The translations under genes were made by a program, and so were the position numbers. This document shows, piece after piece, positions 48,640-60,589 of a stretch of DNA of 64,000 nucleotides. The notes under the pieces were generated by a model. The model was not told where the DNA came from. It saw only the letters and a list, made by a program, of their open reading frames with translations, and searched no databases. Position 1 is the first letter of the stretch; every line of letters begins with the position of its first letter. The stretch comes from Hypericum androsaemum (Eukaryota; Streptophyta; Magnoliopsida; Malpighiales; Hypericaceae): contig OZ023184.1 of assembly GCA_963995505.1 (NCBI GenBank), forward strand, positions 4,588,001 to 4,652,000. Direction: 5' to 3'.

Positions 48640-49090
48640 TGGCGAATGTGAACATGTGCTTCTTAGAACTGAAGAATTTTTGTTCTTTAAGCCTCACATG
48701 GCTAATATCAAACGATGTGCGATAAACATATTTTTTTTATTGGGACACAAATTTGTGAGATGTCCTACTAGATGCCGGAATTCATGAATTTGAATGGTTG
48801 AGAAATATCGAGGGGGCTTAGAGGAGTTCTCTTATATACGAAAATTGTTTGTACATTTTGTTGATCGTCAATATCTTGTAAGTGACCCAAACCATATTGA
48901 TCCTATATTATAATTTTGAAAGGTTAATCTATATATTTTCATTCATTCTGGTGTACAAATTGAATGTCTATAGTGAGTTGATGTGTAACTTTGTAAGGCT
49001 GTTTTTCCCGATGTTTGGTTCCCAAGTTCATTGACGGAGTTCTAAAAGGTGGAATTGTTGCGGAGCATGAAGATTTTTTAGTAAGTTTGT
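48640..49090 (+). repeat. partial third copy and further exon-like piece
   Basis: About 48937-49085 repeats the first exon of copies A and B in a more diverged form (TTCATTGACGGAGTTCTAAAAGG, GCGGAGCATGAAGATTTTTTAGTAAG). Upstream, at about 48641-48727, an open stretch reads ECEHVLLRTEEFLFFKPHMA. The order suggests remnants of a larger multi-exon gene copied several times. The gene is not recognised. Confidence 0.55.
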
Positions 49091-49659
49091 TAGTTTTTTA
49101 GTTAACACTTTAAGGACTGTGGTTATTAATCATGTCTCAGAACAAAAGTGTTAGAATGGATACGGGTGGATATTGTTATTGGAGTAGTTGCCTATAAAAG
49201 GATGTAGCTTATAGCGAAATGGTATCCATGATTGGAAAGTCACGATCTGTGCAACAGAAAAGTCGCTAACCTTTTTCTCAACTCTTGACACTCTGTGCAA
49301 TAAGAAATAAATTGGACTTGGCAAAATTACATATCCAAATAATCTCTTCAAAATACCATCATGATTCTCTGAAGTTGGGCACTGTTTCGAATATATTTTG
49401 AATTGAATTTAACACAAATTTGAAAGTTTCTACCGGAGTGCTTCAAAGTATCATCGGTCATTTATTTAGCGTTGACTCAACAATAAAATTTGGAACTTCA
49501 AATTCGACTCAATATTGTTCGTGGCTCTCGAATTTATGTACTCTCTATAAAAATAAGGTTTTATCCCCACACTTACCACAACACCAATTAGCATATCTAT
49601 TTGTAAAATTTATGAGTCGTACAAAGTATCGGCTTCTTCGTCAAGGTGTAGGCTAGCCC

Positions 49660-50110
49660 ATCTCCATTCACCTTGATTCTTCTACGCCATTAACGGAGAA
49701 ATAACGTTCACACTTTCTGATCCAATAGTGTGGCTTAGAACTGTTGAACCTCGAAAATTCCAATTTAAACTTGTTGGAGAAATTCCCTAGTCGTCGAATG
49801 GAAGAAGTCATCTCCGGAGAGACCACTTCCAATGGAGTATGTGGAGGTGTTCCAAGAACTCCTCTTTCATGATTTGTACTAGAATGCAAAGCCTTCAAAA
49901 TTTCCGCGTTCAATTACTTCAATTGTAATTTGTTCTCATGGCCAATGCGTTCCATTCGCTCACAAATCTGTTGGATTTTAACTTAAGCTCTTCAAGGGCT
50001 TGAGAATGTGCACTTGCCATCTCGAACAAGGCTGTAACTTGAGTCTCAATTTTTTAATATTGTTCCTCCATCGTTTTCCATATTGTATCTGTTCTAATGA
50101 TACCGCTTGT
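49660..50110 (-). pseudogene. Ty3/gypsy gag fragment
   Basis: On the minus strand RLGNFSNKFKLEFSRFNSSK and PHYWIRKCERYFSVNGVEES match the start of the gypsy retrotransposon gag domain (usual form: KLEFPKFxGxxPxxWIxKCExYF). The upstream part has stops. The reverse complement of 50095-50112 (TGTCATAACAAGCGGTATCA) resembles an LTR end followed by a primer site. Nothing further of this element was found. Confidence 0.7.
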
Positions 50111-50549
50111 TATGACAACTTATTTAATTTACTATCTTAGTTGTGAAAGAAGAACTGTTACAGAGAAGGAATATTAGAAGAAAGAATAAGAAAAAAATAG
50201 AGAATATATATACTAATACAATTTAATTAGTAATAGATAATTACCAAAATAACTTCTAACCACTACTGATAATTTAAGAACATAATTAATAGTGGATAAT
50301 GATAACACTAACTCCCGATGCCACGTCATCAGCTTTGTATTTTTCTTACGATTTCGATGTCTCATGGTAACGGATCCATATTTGGTTTTATTTATTTATT
50401 TCAGTTCGGTAACAAATGGAGGAGAGTCGAACTTGAAATGGAATTTTTTGTTGATTTTTTTTAAGAGTATATAATTTATTAACATGAAAAAAATGAGTGA
50501 GGAATGAGTGAGAGAACCGAGAATATAATATATTTAAATAGAGATGACA

Positions 50550-52170
50550 ACTATATTTTTTTTAAATGAGAGACCACATCATCTATTTGACCATAGACTG
50601 GAGACGCGAGTATAATTTGTCCTATATTTATTTACTCCTAGAATTAGGAGCAACATCTCACGCACTTAGGTACCCATACTCAAAATTTTGGAGTTGTATT
50701 TATACCCTACTTTTGACCTTACAAATTTTTTATTGTCGGACCCAAATCCTACCTTCAAAGAGACCCAAGTACTGCACGGTCTATAGGGTCTAACCCTTTA
50801 GTTTTTTACTTTTTGATAATTTTTACGTTAAAAAATTAATTTTACATATAAAATTTAAATAAATTCAAGATATTTAATACATTAGACATCAACTACAATA
50901 GTAAATATCAAAATTTTCAATTTAAATTAATGGTATAATGTTCCTTCTTTCAAAATTTAAGTACATCAATAATTTAACAAAAGATAAATATAGGAAAGTC
51001 AGTTTCTAACCTTCACGATATCATGCAATTCACTTTTATTTTCCTTCGCAATCAATATTCACTTACTAGATCACGCACAATTGTTAGATATGATCAATTA
51101 GAGTCTAACTAATGTCTAACTAGAATCTAATTAGGGTCTAGTTTTGGTTAGGGTGAGCATTTAATCCGATATCCGAATTCCGAATCCGAGTCCGAAAACA
51201 AAATTCGGACTTGGATAATTTTTTATTCGGATCTGGATTATCCGAACTTTTTAGTTTGGATTCGGATTTGAATATTAAAAAATTAATTTGAATATCCGAA
51301 ATATCCGATCTGTAAAAAAAAAATTTAATCCAGCAGCCCACGTTAAGCCCAACCCACTCACCTTTTTCCTTTTTTTAGGGAACCCACTCACCTTTTTCCC
51401 CAAAACACAATTTTCCCCCAAACCTTCCCGATTCCCAAATATCTCGAACCTAAATCCTAAATTCTCAATTCCAAAATCTCTACATCATGCTCTGAGGCCC
51501 CTTTCTCGACTTCCCATCCTTGCGTGAGTTGTCATCCAGTAGTCTTCTCCTATCTCTCTTCATCAACATCGTCACTCCACTTCAATATATGCCTTAATTA
51601 AATGCATGCCCATCGTTCATGTTTTTTTTAATTGGAGGAGGATTTGAGCGCTTAGCTTTAGGGAACAGGTAAGTGTGCTTTTGTTTCAATGGTAATTTTC
51701 TTAACTAGATATATGCCGATTTCAGCTTCTGAAGGGTTCAGGTTTAGAAAATGTTCATGGTCGTTTGAGAGATTATTGAAATCTTTTGTTTATGCTATAT
51801 TGAGTGCTTTAACTTAAAATCGGATAGTTCGAATTATCCGAGTCTGAATCTGAAAAAAGTTTGGATATTCGAATTCAGATAATTCACTATTCGGACTCGG
51901 ACTCGGATAGTAAAATTTTCAATTCGGATAGTTTGAACTCGGACTATCCGAATGCTCACTCCTAGTCTTGGTAAGGTCTAAAGTATGGTAAAATGGTAAG
52001 ATTACTGTATGAATCCTACCTTAAATCCTACATTTAAATATGGATCAATGCTCATACACTATACTAGACCCAGTCAAAGTCAACATATCTTAGATCCACT
52101 GGGTAATGGTAGAATCTGACCCACAAGATAAATGGATATTTCTGTCATCCCTATACTTGGGGAAAGTTTT
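50550..52170. mobile_element. possible hAT-like element enclosing the next one
   Basis: TAGAGATGACAACTAT (50539-50554) and TTTCTGTCATCCCTA (52139-52153) resemble the ends of the TAGGGATGACA...TGTCATCCCTA group represented by 52212-53058. Related inner phrases (GGTCTAACCC, AGACCCAGTCAAAGTCAAC) occur near both ends. No convincing 8-bp duplication was seen. Tentative. Confidence 0.3.
51148..51963. mobile_element. non-autonomous hAT-like element (816 bp)
   Basis: The flanks are AGTTTTGG (51140-51147) and AGTCTTGG (51964-51971), 7 of 8 matching. The ends are inverted: (TT)AGGGTGAGCATT and the reverse complement of AATGCTCACTCCT. Both subterminal 150-bp zones are packed with TCCGAA/ATCCGA and the complementary TTCGGAT motifs, typical binding-site clusters for hAT transposases. 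The middle is a different, C-rich sequence. No transposase is encoded. Confidence 0.75.
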
Positions 52171-52211
52171 TTTTTCCAGATTTTGAGGCAGCAAAGCTTA
52201 TATGCTAAGAG

Positions 52212-53058
52212 TAGGGATGGCAATTAGGCCTTTATTCTGAGGGTCTACCCTGATCCAGACCCGTTGACTTTGACCGGGTCTAGACTCTGATACATGCCCT
52301 GATTTTACCCAAATTTTATAAATTAATATTAAAATACTATATATGTATATTAATTATTAGACATAATACCAAATTCTCAATTTTTTGGGTAGGTAAATAT
52401 TATGTATTAAAACAATAGTTCAAAATAGAACAAGCGCAAACAGAAAGACAAGTTAAAAGGGCTCGATATTTACATAAGTTACAACTCCACCCCCGACCAA
52501 AATATTCTCCCAACCTCAAGAGGTGAAAAGGCAGGACCTATAAATCCTTGTAGGCAATCAAGAAAGTGAGCAGCGATTGATTGTGAATGATCGAGACATC
52601 CGTCCAAAGGATCCACTCTTTGACCTGAAAGAGCACAGAATGCAGAAGAAGTTCGTTATCGTAACTCGCCTCATTGAAGATAATATTGTACAAAGCAGCC
52701 ACATGCCCCAAGTAATAGCAGCGAAAATCACGAACCAAATTCTCAATTTTAACTTACTCAACTTTAACTTTTTTTAGATTTGCTTGTTTAGTTTATTTGT
52801 ATTGCTTTGTTTAATGAATGAAAATGTCTCATTGCTATTTGAAAACTATCAAAAGATAATTTAATTTTTTAAAATTAAATATTAAAAAAAATACAAACCC
52901 GCGGGTAGCCCTGATCTTGTCTGGTTTTTAGGATCCAGATCCTGCCTGAATCCTTATTTTTAAAGAGGATAATGATAAGAATCTAAATCTACCATTTAAA
53001 AAAAGATAAGAATTTGGGTCATATGAATCCTACCTGATCATATCCATTGTCATCCCTA
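52212..53058. mobile_element. non-autonomous hAT-like element (847 bp) with nested LINE
   Basis: Perfect 8-bp target duplications GCTAAGAG (52204-52211, 53059-53066) flank inverted ends TAGGGATGGCAAT and ATTGTCATCCCTA. Subterminal repeats include GGGTCTA and GACCCG-type blocks. Without the nested LINE the element would be about 480 bp. No transposase frame. Confidence 0.85.
52385..52733 (-). mobile_element. 5'-truncated LINE inside the hAT element
   Basis: A perfect 17-bp duplication, ACCAAATTCTCAATTTT, flanks it (52368-52384 and 52734-52750). Such long target copies are typical of target-primed reverse transcription. The minus strand ends in a short A tract at the left edge and carries the end of the RT/zf-RVT region: IWFVIFAAITWGMW, then in another frame NIIFNEASYDNELLLHSVLF. 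Only about 350 bp of the 3' end is present. Confidence 0.85.
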
Positions 53059-53066
53059 GCTAAGAG

Positions 53067-54240
53067 GAATTTACCGGAATGAATCCATTTGTTATTTTGG
53101 TCATGTTATTTCTTGAAAATTAGTGGCCACAGATCCCAAGTGTAACTATTAAATAGCGGCTTGGGGAATTAAAAAATCCCCTCCATCCGGTAAAAAATAT
53201 CGGAACGAGGGAGAAGCGTCGAACCGATTTCCTTAAATTATAAATCTACACTAGATTGAAAATACTTTTAAAACAGACCTCAAGATCGGCATACTTGATA
53301 ATTTTAACACCTGATTGGAAAAAATTCATGTTTTCTCTACCGTGTACGGACTAACATTGAGGTTCTACTACATTAGCCAATTACTTGTATATTAACCCAC
53401 CAATCCATGGAATTTGTTATTACCAGGATAAACACCTGATTACCATTGGGGTGATAAACAGAGAGATGAAGCCCTCTATAAACTCGTCATTTTGTTGGCC
53501 TATTTGAATAGAGGTTAACCATACAAGTCCTCCTGGTGCAGGGCACAAGACAGATTCGAAACAAATTCATGCACGAAAAACTAAAAGAATTGCGTTATCT
53601 AATATCTTGGTTGGGACTCGTACTTTTTTACCGATGGTGTATCTCTTCTTGAGATTACTTTGAGTGTTTATAAATAAAAAACTAAACGATGGATTAATGT
53701 ACGGTACATTGTTGGATACATTTCTTAGGCATCACTTCATTTCGTAGTATTTATGTTTTTTTTTCTTTTGTTATCCTATATATATGGCTTTTGTTATCTA
53801 TTTAAAAAACAGTTGTTGATTGATATATTAAAAAATTAAAATTCTTGACCTTGAGCAAATTTGCTCGTTTTAGTCCGATTTTATCATCGAGTGTGTTTCT
53901 AATATATCAAGAATATCGCTTCCGGCAATTTACGAGTTCAATGAATTTGTTGTTATTTATTTCCATCACGTCTCTGGTTGTCTGAAGATTCAACAGACTC
54001 GTCGAAACATATCTTTCGCATATTTTCGATATTCTCGGCAAATCAACAAATCCGTGCGGCCTATCTAAGTCAATTGATATCAGAACCGCATTGATTCCAT
54101 GCATTGCTCGATGCTATTGATCGTAGTTCGTCCTATCTGAAGAAGCAAAGAAACAAAAAATAAAGGAGCAACAGTAGCGATTTGGGCTTTTATACGGAAA
54201 ACCAGGAGTGCCGTTGCTGTCCGTACACCAGGGTCTCTGA
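53067..54240. other. AT-rich intergenic region
   Basis: No gene or element with defined ends was recognised. Confidence 0.4.
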
Positions 54241-54600
54241 AAATGTCGCCGCGAAGGCCACTCAGCCCGACCGAGCCACCGCAAGTCGCCACTTGCATAG
54301 GCGACCCTTGTCCTAGCAGCTCGCGTACTACCGCCTTGTCCACGTCGTGGGCCTCCTTCGAGCCGACGCAGTTGTTCCCGTCGTTCGGTCGAGGAAGAGG
54401 ACTCGAAGGGGGACTTCAGACACAGAACATGTTGCTGGCCGCGTCGATCCCCAAGCCGTCGCCCGCCCCCTGCCACCAACGCGCCATCGTCGTCCGAGAT
54501 ACGAGTGTTAGTCAACCCCGCAGCCATCTCCTTCCTCGCCGGTCGTCCAACTCGAATTATGGTTTCTGTGAATTGGGGATTTGGACCTAATTAAAATTGG
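54240..54600. other. GC-rich patch of unknown nature
   Basis: Both strands are open here for over 110 codons because stops are rare at this GC content. It could be a first exon (plus: MSPRRPLSPTEPPQVATC; minus: MAAGLTNTRISDDDGALV), but neither translation resembles a family I know. Confidence 0.3.
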
Positions 54601-54745
54601 GCAGAAGTGCTTATGAACGCTGACGAAACTTTGAGGACCCGTTTGAAGATTGCCAGTGCGGGGCCGTTTGGAACTTTACTAGTAGCGTATGTTTACAGAT
54701 TGATCCCTGAAGGTTTTTTAAAATTACAGGTTGGTCCTTTTTTAG

Positions 54746-54860
54746 GCTGAATTGAAGAAGATTGATTCGGAGGTATCCAAGCTGCATATTCCTACTCTAA
54801 GGGATATTCATGGCATTCACTCTGGAATTTTAAAGAGAAACCTCATTGTTATTGAGCAGG
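54746..54860 (+). pseudogene. isolated exon of an unidentified gene
   Basis: After a TTTTTTAG acceptor the frame reads AELKKIDSEVSKLHIPTLRD and IHGIHSGILKRNLIVIEQ, then a GGTAAAC donor. It is a helical, charged, protein-like stretch of 38 codons without low complexity. The gypsy element at 55266-60575 lies downstream, and another short exon-like frame lies at 61553-61633. They may be parts of one gene broken by the insertion; this is a guess from order alone. Confidence 0.4.
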
Positions 54861-55675
54861 GTAAACAAGTTTGCAACCGATCCTTAAATTCTTCAGTCTC
54901 GAGGTCTTTATGAGCAAGCAAATTTAGATTTTGTGGTCAAATTTGGATTTCCAATAATGCATTTTTTTAGTAATTGTTATTGCTTAGTTCTCATTCATAA
55001 TTGAACTTTTTGTTTGACAGATTATCTGTTAATCCAATGGTCCGTTGATGACTGAAATTCTCCTTGTGCTGAAATTCCCTCTTAATTTTGAGCCCTCTTG
55101 TATCCTCCTGTGTGCCACTGTCACTCGAAATAATTTCCACTTTTTTGCTGCATTTGAAGTTCTTAATTGACCAGTTATGAGCTGTCGAATTGAAATAGCA
55201 GACATTGCTTGGTGATGTTCTACTTGTGCTTCACGCATTCTCTCCGGAAAACCCGGAAGGATGAATGGTATGAGCTGCTGTGCTCCGAAGGTTGTAACCG
55301 TGCAGAGCGGATTCTCGAGGTAGGTTGCGAGAATGATTACCCCGCCTTCCTGGAGCCGTGTTGGCTGCCCGGAATTTCGCAATGGAAGAAGAAGAAGAAG
55401 ATAGGGAACGAGAGAAGAAGAGGGGAGAGATAGTAGAGAATTCTTTGTTATTGATGATTATAAACCTAGACGAGCTTGGCATTACATAGCCAAAGCTTCA
55501 ACAATAAAACAGGAAATACTAATGTGAATCAGAAATTCAGAATAGGAATACTAATGCTGTAAGGAATGCTAATACTGAAAGAAAAATAACTAGAAAAGAA
55601 AAGTCCTAATAAAATCTCTTATTCGAGCATGCCACGATGTCGCCTTTAGCCACTTTCTGTGTCACCTTCCTTGCG

Positions 55676-58600
55676 TCACTTTTGGTATATTTTCCCCCAC
55701 ATGACATCTCTCCCCACCTCGAGAAACAGCTCGTCCTCGAGCTGGAATTCGGGATAAGCACGGCGGAAATCATCCATCGGTTCCCAAGACGCATCAGCCG
55801 CTGGGGCACCCTGCCACTGGATGAGGACGTGCAACACATCCCATCGACGAGCTACACGCAACGCCCTGGCAGGAAGGGGAAGTACTCGACCATGAGTAAC
55901 CGGAGGTAAGGCCGGGGGCGAGGGCGGGGGATCGCCGTGGAACTTTTTCAGCAAGCCAACATGGAAAACATTATGCAGGCGAGAACCAGCCGGCAGATCA
56001 AGACGATAAGCCACGGTCCCCACCTTGTCGAGCACCTGGAAAGGACCATAGTAACGCGGACCCAGCTGGCAGGAAGGGGAAGTACTCGACCATGAGTAAC
56101 CGAAGGTAAGGCCGGGGGCGAGGACGGGGGATCGCCGTGGAACTTTTTCAGCAAGCCAACATGGAAAACATTATACAGGCGAGAACCAGCCGGCAGATCA
56201 AGACGATAAGCCACGGTCCCCACCTTGTCGAGCACCTGGAAAGGACCATAGTAACGCGGACCCAGCTTACCCAACACATGCCCCGGAAGCGATGCAGCTG
56301 GACGATGAAGTAAGCGAAGCCACACCTACTCGCCGACGGTATAATATATCTCACGGTGGCGGTCATCATAAGATTTCTTGGCATACTGTTGAGCTTGGAG
56401 AAGACGTTCCCGAATTTCCCTGAGAAATTCATCCCGATTACGTAAAACTGTATCCACGGCAATGACTTGCGCAGACTCGGGATGGTATGACAATAGGGAT
56501 GGCAGAGCCCGGCCATAAACAACCTGAAATGGGGAAGTACGAAGAGCGGACTGAAACGAGGTATTATAGCAATACTCCGCCCAAGGCAGCCAGGCCAACC
56601 ATTCCCGAGGCCGATCTCCTATTAAAACACGAAGGTACATGGCAATAACCTTGTTGGTAATCTCAGACTGGCCATCCGACTGGGGGTGAAATGCCGAGCT
56701 TATGTGAAGACGGATACCCGCCATCTGAAAGAGGTCCTTCCAAAAGTTACTGGTAAACACCGGATCCCGATCACTGACAATGGAGCTGGGCAAACCATGA
56801 AGATGAACAATCCCATCAAAGAATGCTCGTGCGATAGATGTCACATTATACGGGTGACCCAACGGAATAAAGTGAGCATACTTAGAAAATTGGTCGACCA
56901 CAGTTAAAATGACCTATTTGCCGTGCACCTTAGGAAGGACCTCGACAAAATCCATCGCGATGTCAGCCCACACCTGCGAGGGCACCTGCTGTGGCTATAA
57001 CAATCTGGTGGGATGCATGTGTTCCATTTTGTTTCGTTGGCAGACCACACAAGCGCGAACAAATTCTTGAACTAGTTCACGTGCTCGGGGCACATGAAAA
57101 TCAGCGCGGAGGCAGTGCAAGGTTTTTTGTATGCCTTCATGTCCCGTAGTATGGGCCGATTGTAGAATGATGGGAAGGACAGTCGAAGTAACCGGTAAAA
57201 AGATGTGTTTGCCATAGTAAACCAGGCCGTCCCTTATACTCCATGAAGTAGACATCTGCCCCGCCTCAATCTGAGCCCGTAAGTCGAGCAACTCCGGTAG
57301 CGTACAAGCTTCGAGTCGTAAGTCATCAAAGAGTTAGAATGTCGGACCTGTGATGGCCATAAGCTCCCCAACGCTGGAGTCCCGACGAGACAGGGCGTCG
57401 GCTACTATATTGAGGCGGCCTGGACGATATTCCACCTGAAAATCATACCAGAATATTTTACTCACCCACTGATGTTGCGGTATGGTTGAAAGACGTTGAT
57501 CGAGTAAGAATTTTAGGCTGTAATGATCTGTGCGAATGGTGAAGGCACGACCCCAAAGATACGGACACCAATGGCAGACCGCTTGAACAAGGCTGATGAG
57601 TTCTCTTTCATAGGCTGCTAATTTCATATAGCCCGCGGCAATTGGCTTACTGAAGAAGGCCAAGGGCCCGAAACCTTGATGAAGGACGGCTCCGAAATCG
57701 ACACCAGATGCGTCGCACTCCACGATGAAAGGCTTGCCAAAATCAGGCAACTAAAGAACTAGGGCCGTGCTGAGGGCTCGTTTGAGGGTCACGAAAGCCT
57801 GGTCAGCCTCCTCGGACCAACGGAAAGCTTCCTTCCGTAGTATCTTAGTGAGCGGTGCTACAATAATGCCAAAGTCCTGAATAAACTTGCGATAGTATCC
57901 TGCTAAACCAAGAAATCCTCGCAGGCCGCATGTAGACTTGGGTGGAGGCCAGGTTGTGATCGAATCAACCTTCTCTTGATTCATGGCGACCCCATCAACT
58001 GAGATAACATGCCTAAATATGATACTGACGAGGCCCCAAAAGTACACTTCGACTTTTTAAGAAAAAACTGATTTTGGCGCATTAAAGAGAAAACCAGTCG
58101 GACGTGCTGTAAGTGCTCGGACCAAGATGGGCTATAGATTAATATGTCGTCGAAGAAGACCAGCACGAAACGACAGAGAAATGCCCTCAATAAGTTATTC
58201 ATGAGAGCCTGAAAAGTTATGGGTGCATTGGTGAGTCCAAAAGGCATAACGAGGAACTCGAAGTGCCCATGGTGAGTGCGAAAGGCTATTTTCTTCACAT
58301 CGTCTGGGTGCATTCGCACCTGATGGTACCCGGAACGCAAGTCTAGCTTAGTAAAGAAGCGGGCTCCCTTGAGTTCGTCTAGTAACTCGTCCACGACTAG
58401 AATTGGAAATTTATCTTTGACCGTTTGGGCGTTGAGGGCTCAATAATCAACGCAGAACTGCCAAGAGCCGTCGTGTTTCTTAACCAGCAGCACAGGTGAG
58501 GAGAATTCAGAGTTGCTTTCTCGAATAGTACCCTGCCAGAGCATATTCTCACATTACCGCTCGAGCTCGTCCTTTTACAACTAGGGGTACCGATATGGGT

Positions 58601-60474
58601 GAACGGCTACCGGGGCAGCTCCTGGAAGTAGGTGGATACGGTGATCGTGGAACCGTGTAGGGGGAAGGCCTGTGGGCTCGTTAAAAAGCTCGTTGAATTC
58701 TGCGAGTAAAGAGTCGAGAAGAGAACTGTCTGTCCCATGCATCGTGTGAAGACTGAATGATGGCGCTGCGATGCCAGTCCAAGTCACTCTTCGTCCGTCA
58801 CGCTGAAACGTCATTCGAAGATCTTCAAAATTCCAGAGGATTGGACCTAAGGTCCGCAGCCACTGGATGCCGAGTACAACATCATATCCTCCGAGAGGAA
58901 TTGTATAGCAATCCACCAAAAATTTCTCCTCGCCAATTTACATCGGAACACTGCAGCACATGCCCCCACTGACCACGTTATCTCCGTTGGCGACTGCCAC
59001 CTTGAGACCATGCCGTGGCTCAATGATTACTCTAGCGCGGCCCGCGACTCCCTCTCCAAGGAAGTTGTGTGTCGATCCTGAGTCAAGTAAGGCCACGAAC
59101 TGTCCGAAACCGATGGAGATCATCAATTGCATAGTGTCTCCTGCCTTGATTCCGGTGATAGCATGGATGGATACAATTGGAAGGTCGGGTGAGTCACCTA
59201 CTTCATCGTAGGCATTACCATCTTCATCGGGATCAGCACAGGACTCGATATAGAATAGTCGTTGGCAATGATGGCCACGAATAAACTGTTCATCATAATT
59301 AAAATATATGCCCTGCTTGCGTCTTTCCTCCAATTCAGCAGGTGAGAGATGACATAGGCGGCCAGGAGCAGTCAGATTTGAGGTCCCCGTGGGCTTCGGT
59401 GTAGTTGGACCAACCGGGGTTGGGGTCGAAGTGCGAGTCCAATTGGATCCCTTAGCATTTGACCTTGCGGGTTAGATCTCGGGAAGTATCCTGCGCTCGT
59501 AAGCTCGTGCTAGGCCCATCGCATCTTGAAAATCTATCGGATTGAGGAGCTCAACATCGACTCGAAGCTGACAGGGCAATCCAGCGGTGAAGAGTTCCAC
59601 CTGGTGTTGCGGGTCTAAATTCTTGATCTGACACATTAAGGCCAGGAACTTCTCCTAGTACTGTTCAACGGTACCTGGGAACTGTAGTCGGGCAAGCTCA
59701 CCCATATGATTGTTGCAGATTTGCGGCCCGAAGCGTTGGTGGCAAAGATCAACAAAAGTAGGCCATGAGGGTTCTCCGTAATCTTGCTCGAGCTGATAAT
59801 ACCACTGTTGCGCTGCTCCAGTAAGATGGAACGATGCCAACCAAACTTTTTCACTCTCGAGTGTACGTTGGCCTCGGAAGAATTGGTCGCAACGGTTTAG
59901 CCATGACAGAGGATCTTCTTTACCGCTATAAGTTGGAAAGTCCAACTTATGAAAACGTGGGACTCCCCCTCCTGTGGGCCGGACCTCAGTAAAAATGGGC
60001 TCGTCTTCTCCGGCGGTCTCCTCGGGTTGGAAATCGTCAGTTGTGTGGTAATTGGGGGGGCCTAGGGTTCCTCGGGCAGAGGTTCTCCGTCTGATGGTGG
60101 CCGTCGTAGACGTTCCTAGCTTGGGAGTAGCCCGGGCGGGGGTTTGGGTATCGCGGGGCTGGCGGGTATATAACCTGTTGTTGTTCCTATCCTGTCGACG
60201 TCGCGGGGCCACGATTTCGATTGGCGGCTATCTGCGCGACCAAGCTGGTCGAAGTTGCAGGAGGGGTGGGCGTCGATAGGAGTCCCGACTGGCGAGGCTC
60301 GCTACTCAGGCCGTCGGCAGGCCTCTTTTCCAGGGCAGCAAGCCGAAGCAGCACGATGTCCATCTGCTGACGTGTCTCCGCTTGATGCTGCCGTGCCTCT
60401 TGGCGCATCCCTTCCAGAAATTCCTTGAATTGAGCGAAAGGGTTTCTCCTGCTTTCGTCGCCGGAGTTACTCAT
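55676..60474 (-). pseudogene. gypsy gag-pol with chromodomain, frameshifted
   Basis: Gag starts with ATG at 60474 (MSNSGDESRRNPFAQFKEF), shifts frame near 60200, and continues with FHKLDFPTYSGKEDPLSWLN. The zinc knuckle near 59300 (GIYFNYDEQFIRGHHC) has Tyr in two Cys positions. Protease shows LLDSGSTHNFLG (about 59080). RT shows [25 protein letters not shown] and [10 protein letters not shown] (58394-57981). RNase H is at 57750-57334 (VECDASGVDFGAVL, RTDHYSLKFLL), the HHCC zinc finger at 57291-56995, and the integrase core at 56901-56326 (VSDRDPVFTSNFW, AFHPQSDGQSE). The tail ends with a chromodomain-like WEPMDDFRRAYPEF near 55760. A 200-bp tandem duplication and several stops break it. Confidence 0.92.
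55868..56267. repeat. 200-bp tandem duplication in the gypsy integrase tail
   Basis: The unit 55868-56067 is repeated almost exactly at 56068-56267 (AGGAAGGGGAAGTACTCGAC begins at both 55871 and 56071). The unit codes the stretch [20 protein letters not shown]. Since 200 is not a multiple of three, the duplication shifts the frame. Confidence 0.93.
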
Positions 60475-60500
60475 TAGAGATGGCAGCGTCGACGGAGTCG

Positions 60501-60512
60501 GCTCTGATACCA
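60501..60512 (-). other. primer binding site of the gypsy element
   Basis: GCTCTGATACCA is the reverse complement of TGGTATCAGAGC, which pairs with initiator methionine tRNA. It lies three bases inside the LTR end at 60516. Confidence 0.9.
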
Positions 60513-60589
60513 AATTGGTATAAGCTGCTGTGCTCCGAAGGTTATAACCGTGTGGAGCGGATTCTCGAGGTAGGTGCCAAGCAATTTCC

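Larger units (their letters stand above)
55266..60575 (-). mobile_element. Ty3/gypsy chromovirus-type retrotransposon, decayed
   Basis: The left end (TGGTATGAGCTGCTGTGCTC, 55266 on) and right end region (TGGTATAAGCTGCTGTGCTC, 60516 on) share about 57 bp of near-identity and are the inner ends of the two LTRs. Only this stub of the 5' LTR remains; the sequence beyond 60575 belongs to another repeat. The primer site is at 60501-60512. Domains on the minus strand follow gypsy order (gag, protease, RT, RNase H, integrase) with a chromodomain-like end. No target duplication could be defined. Confidence 0.85.

Noticed and set aside
54600..54700. Exon reading AEVLMNADETLRTRL
   Set aside because: The surrounding phrases (TTTACAGATTGATCCCTGAAGG) look like repetitive plant UTR or transposon DNA, and no family match or good acceptor supports it.
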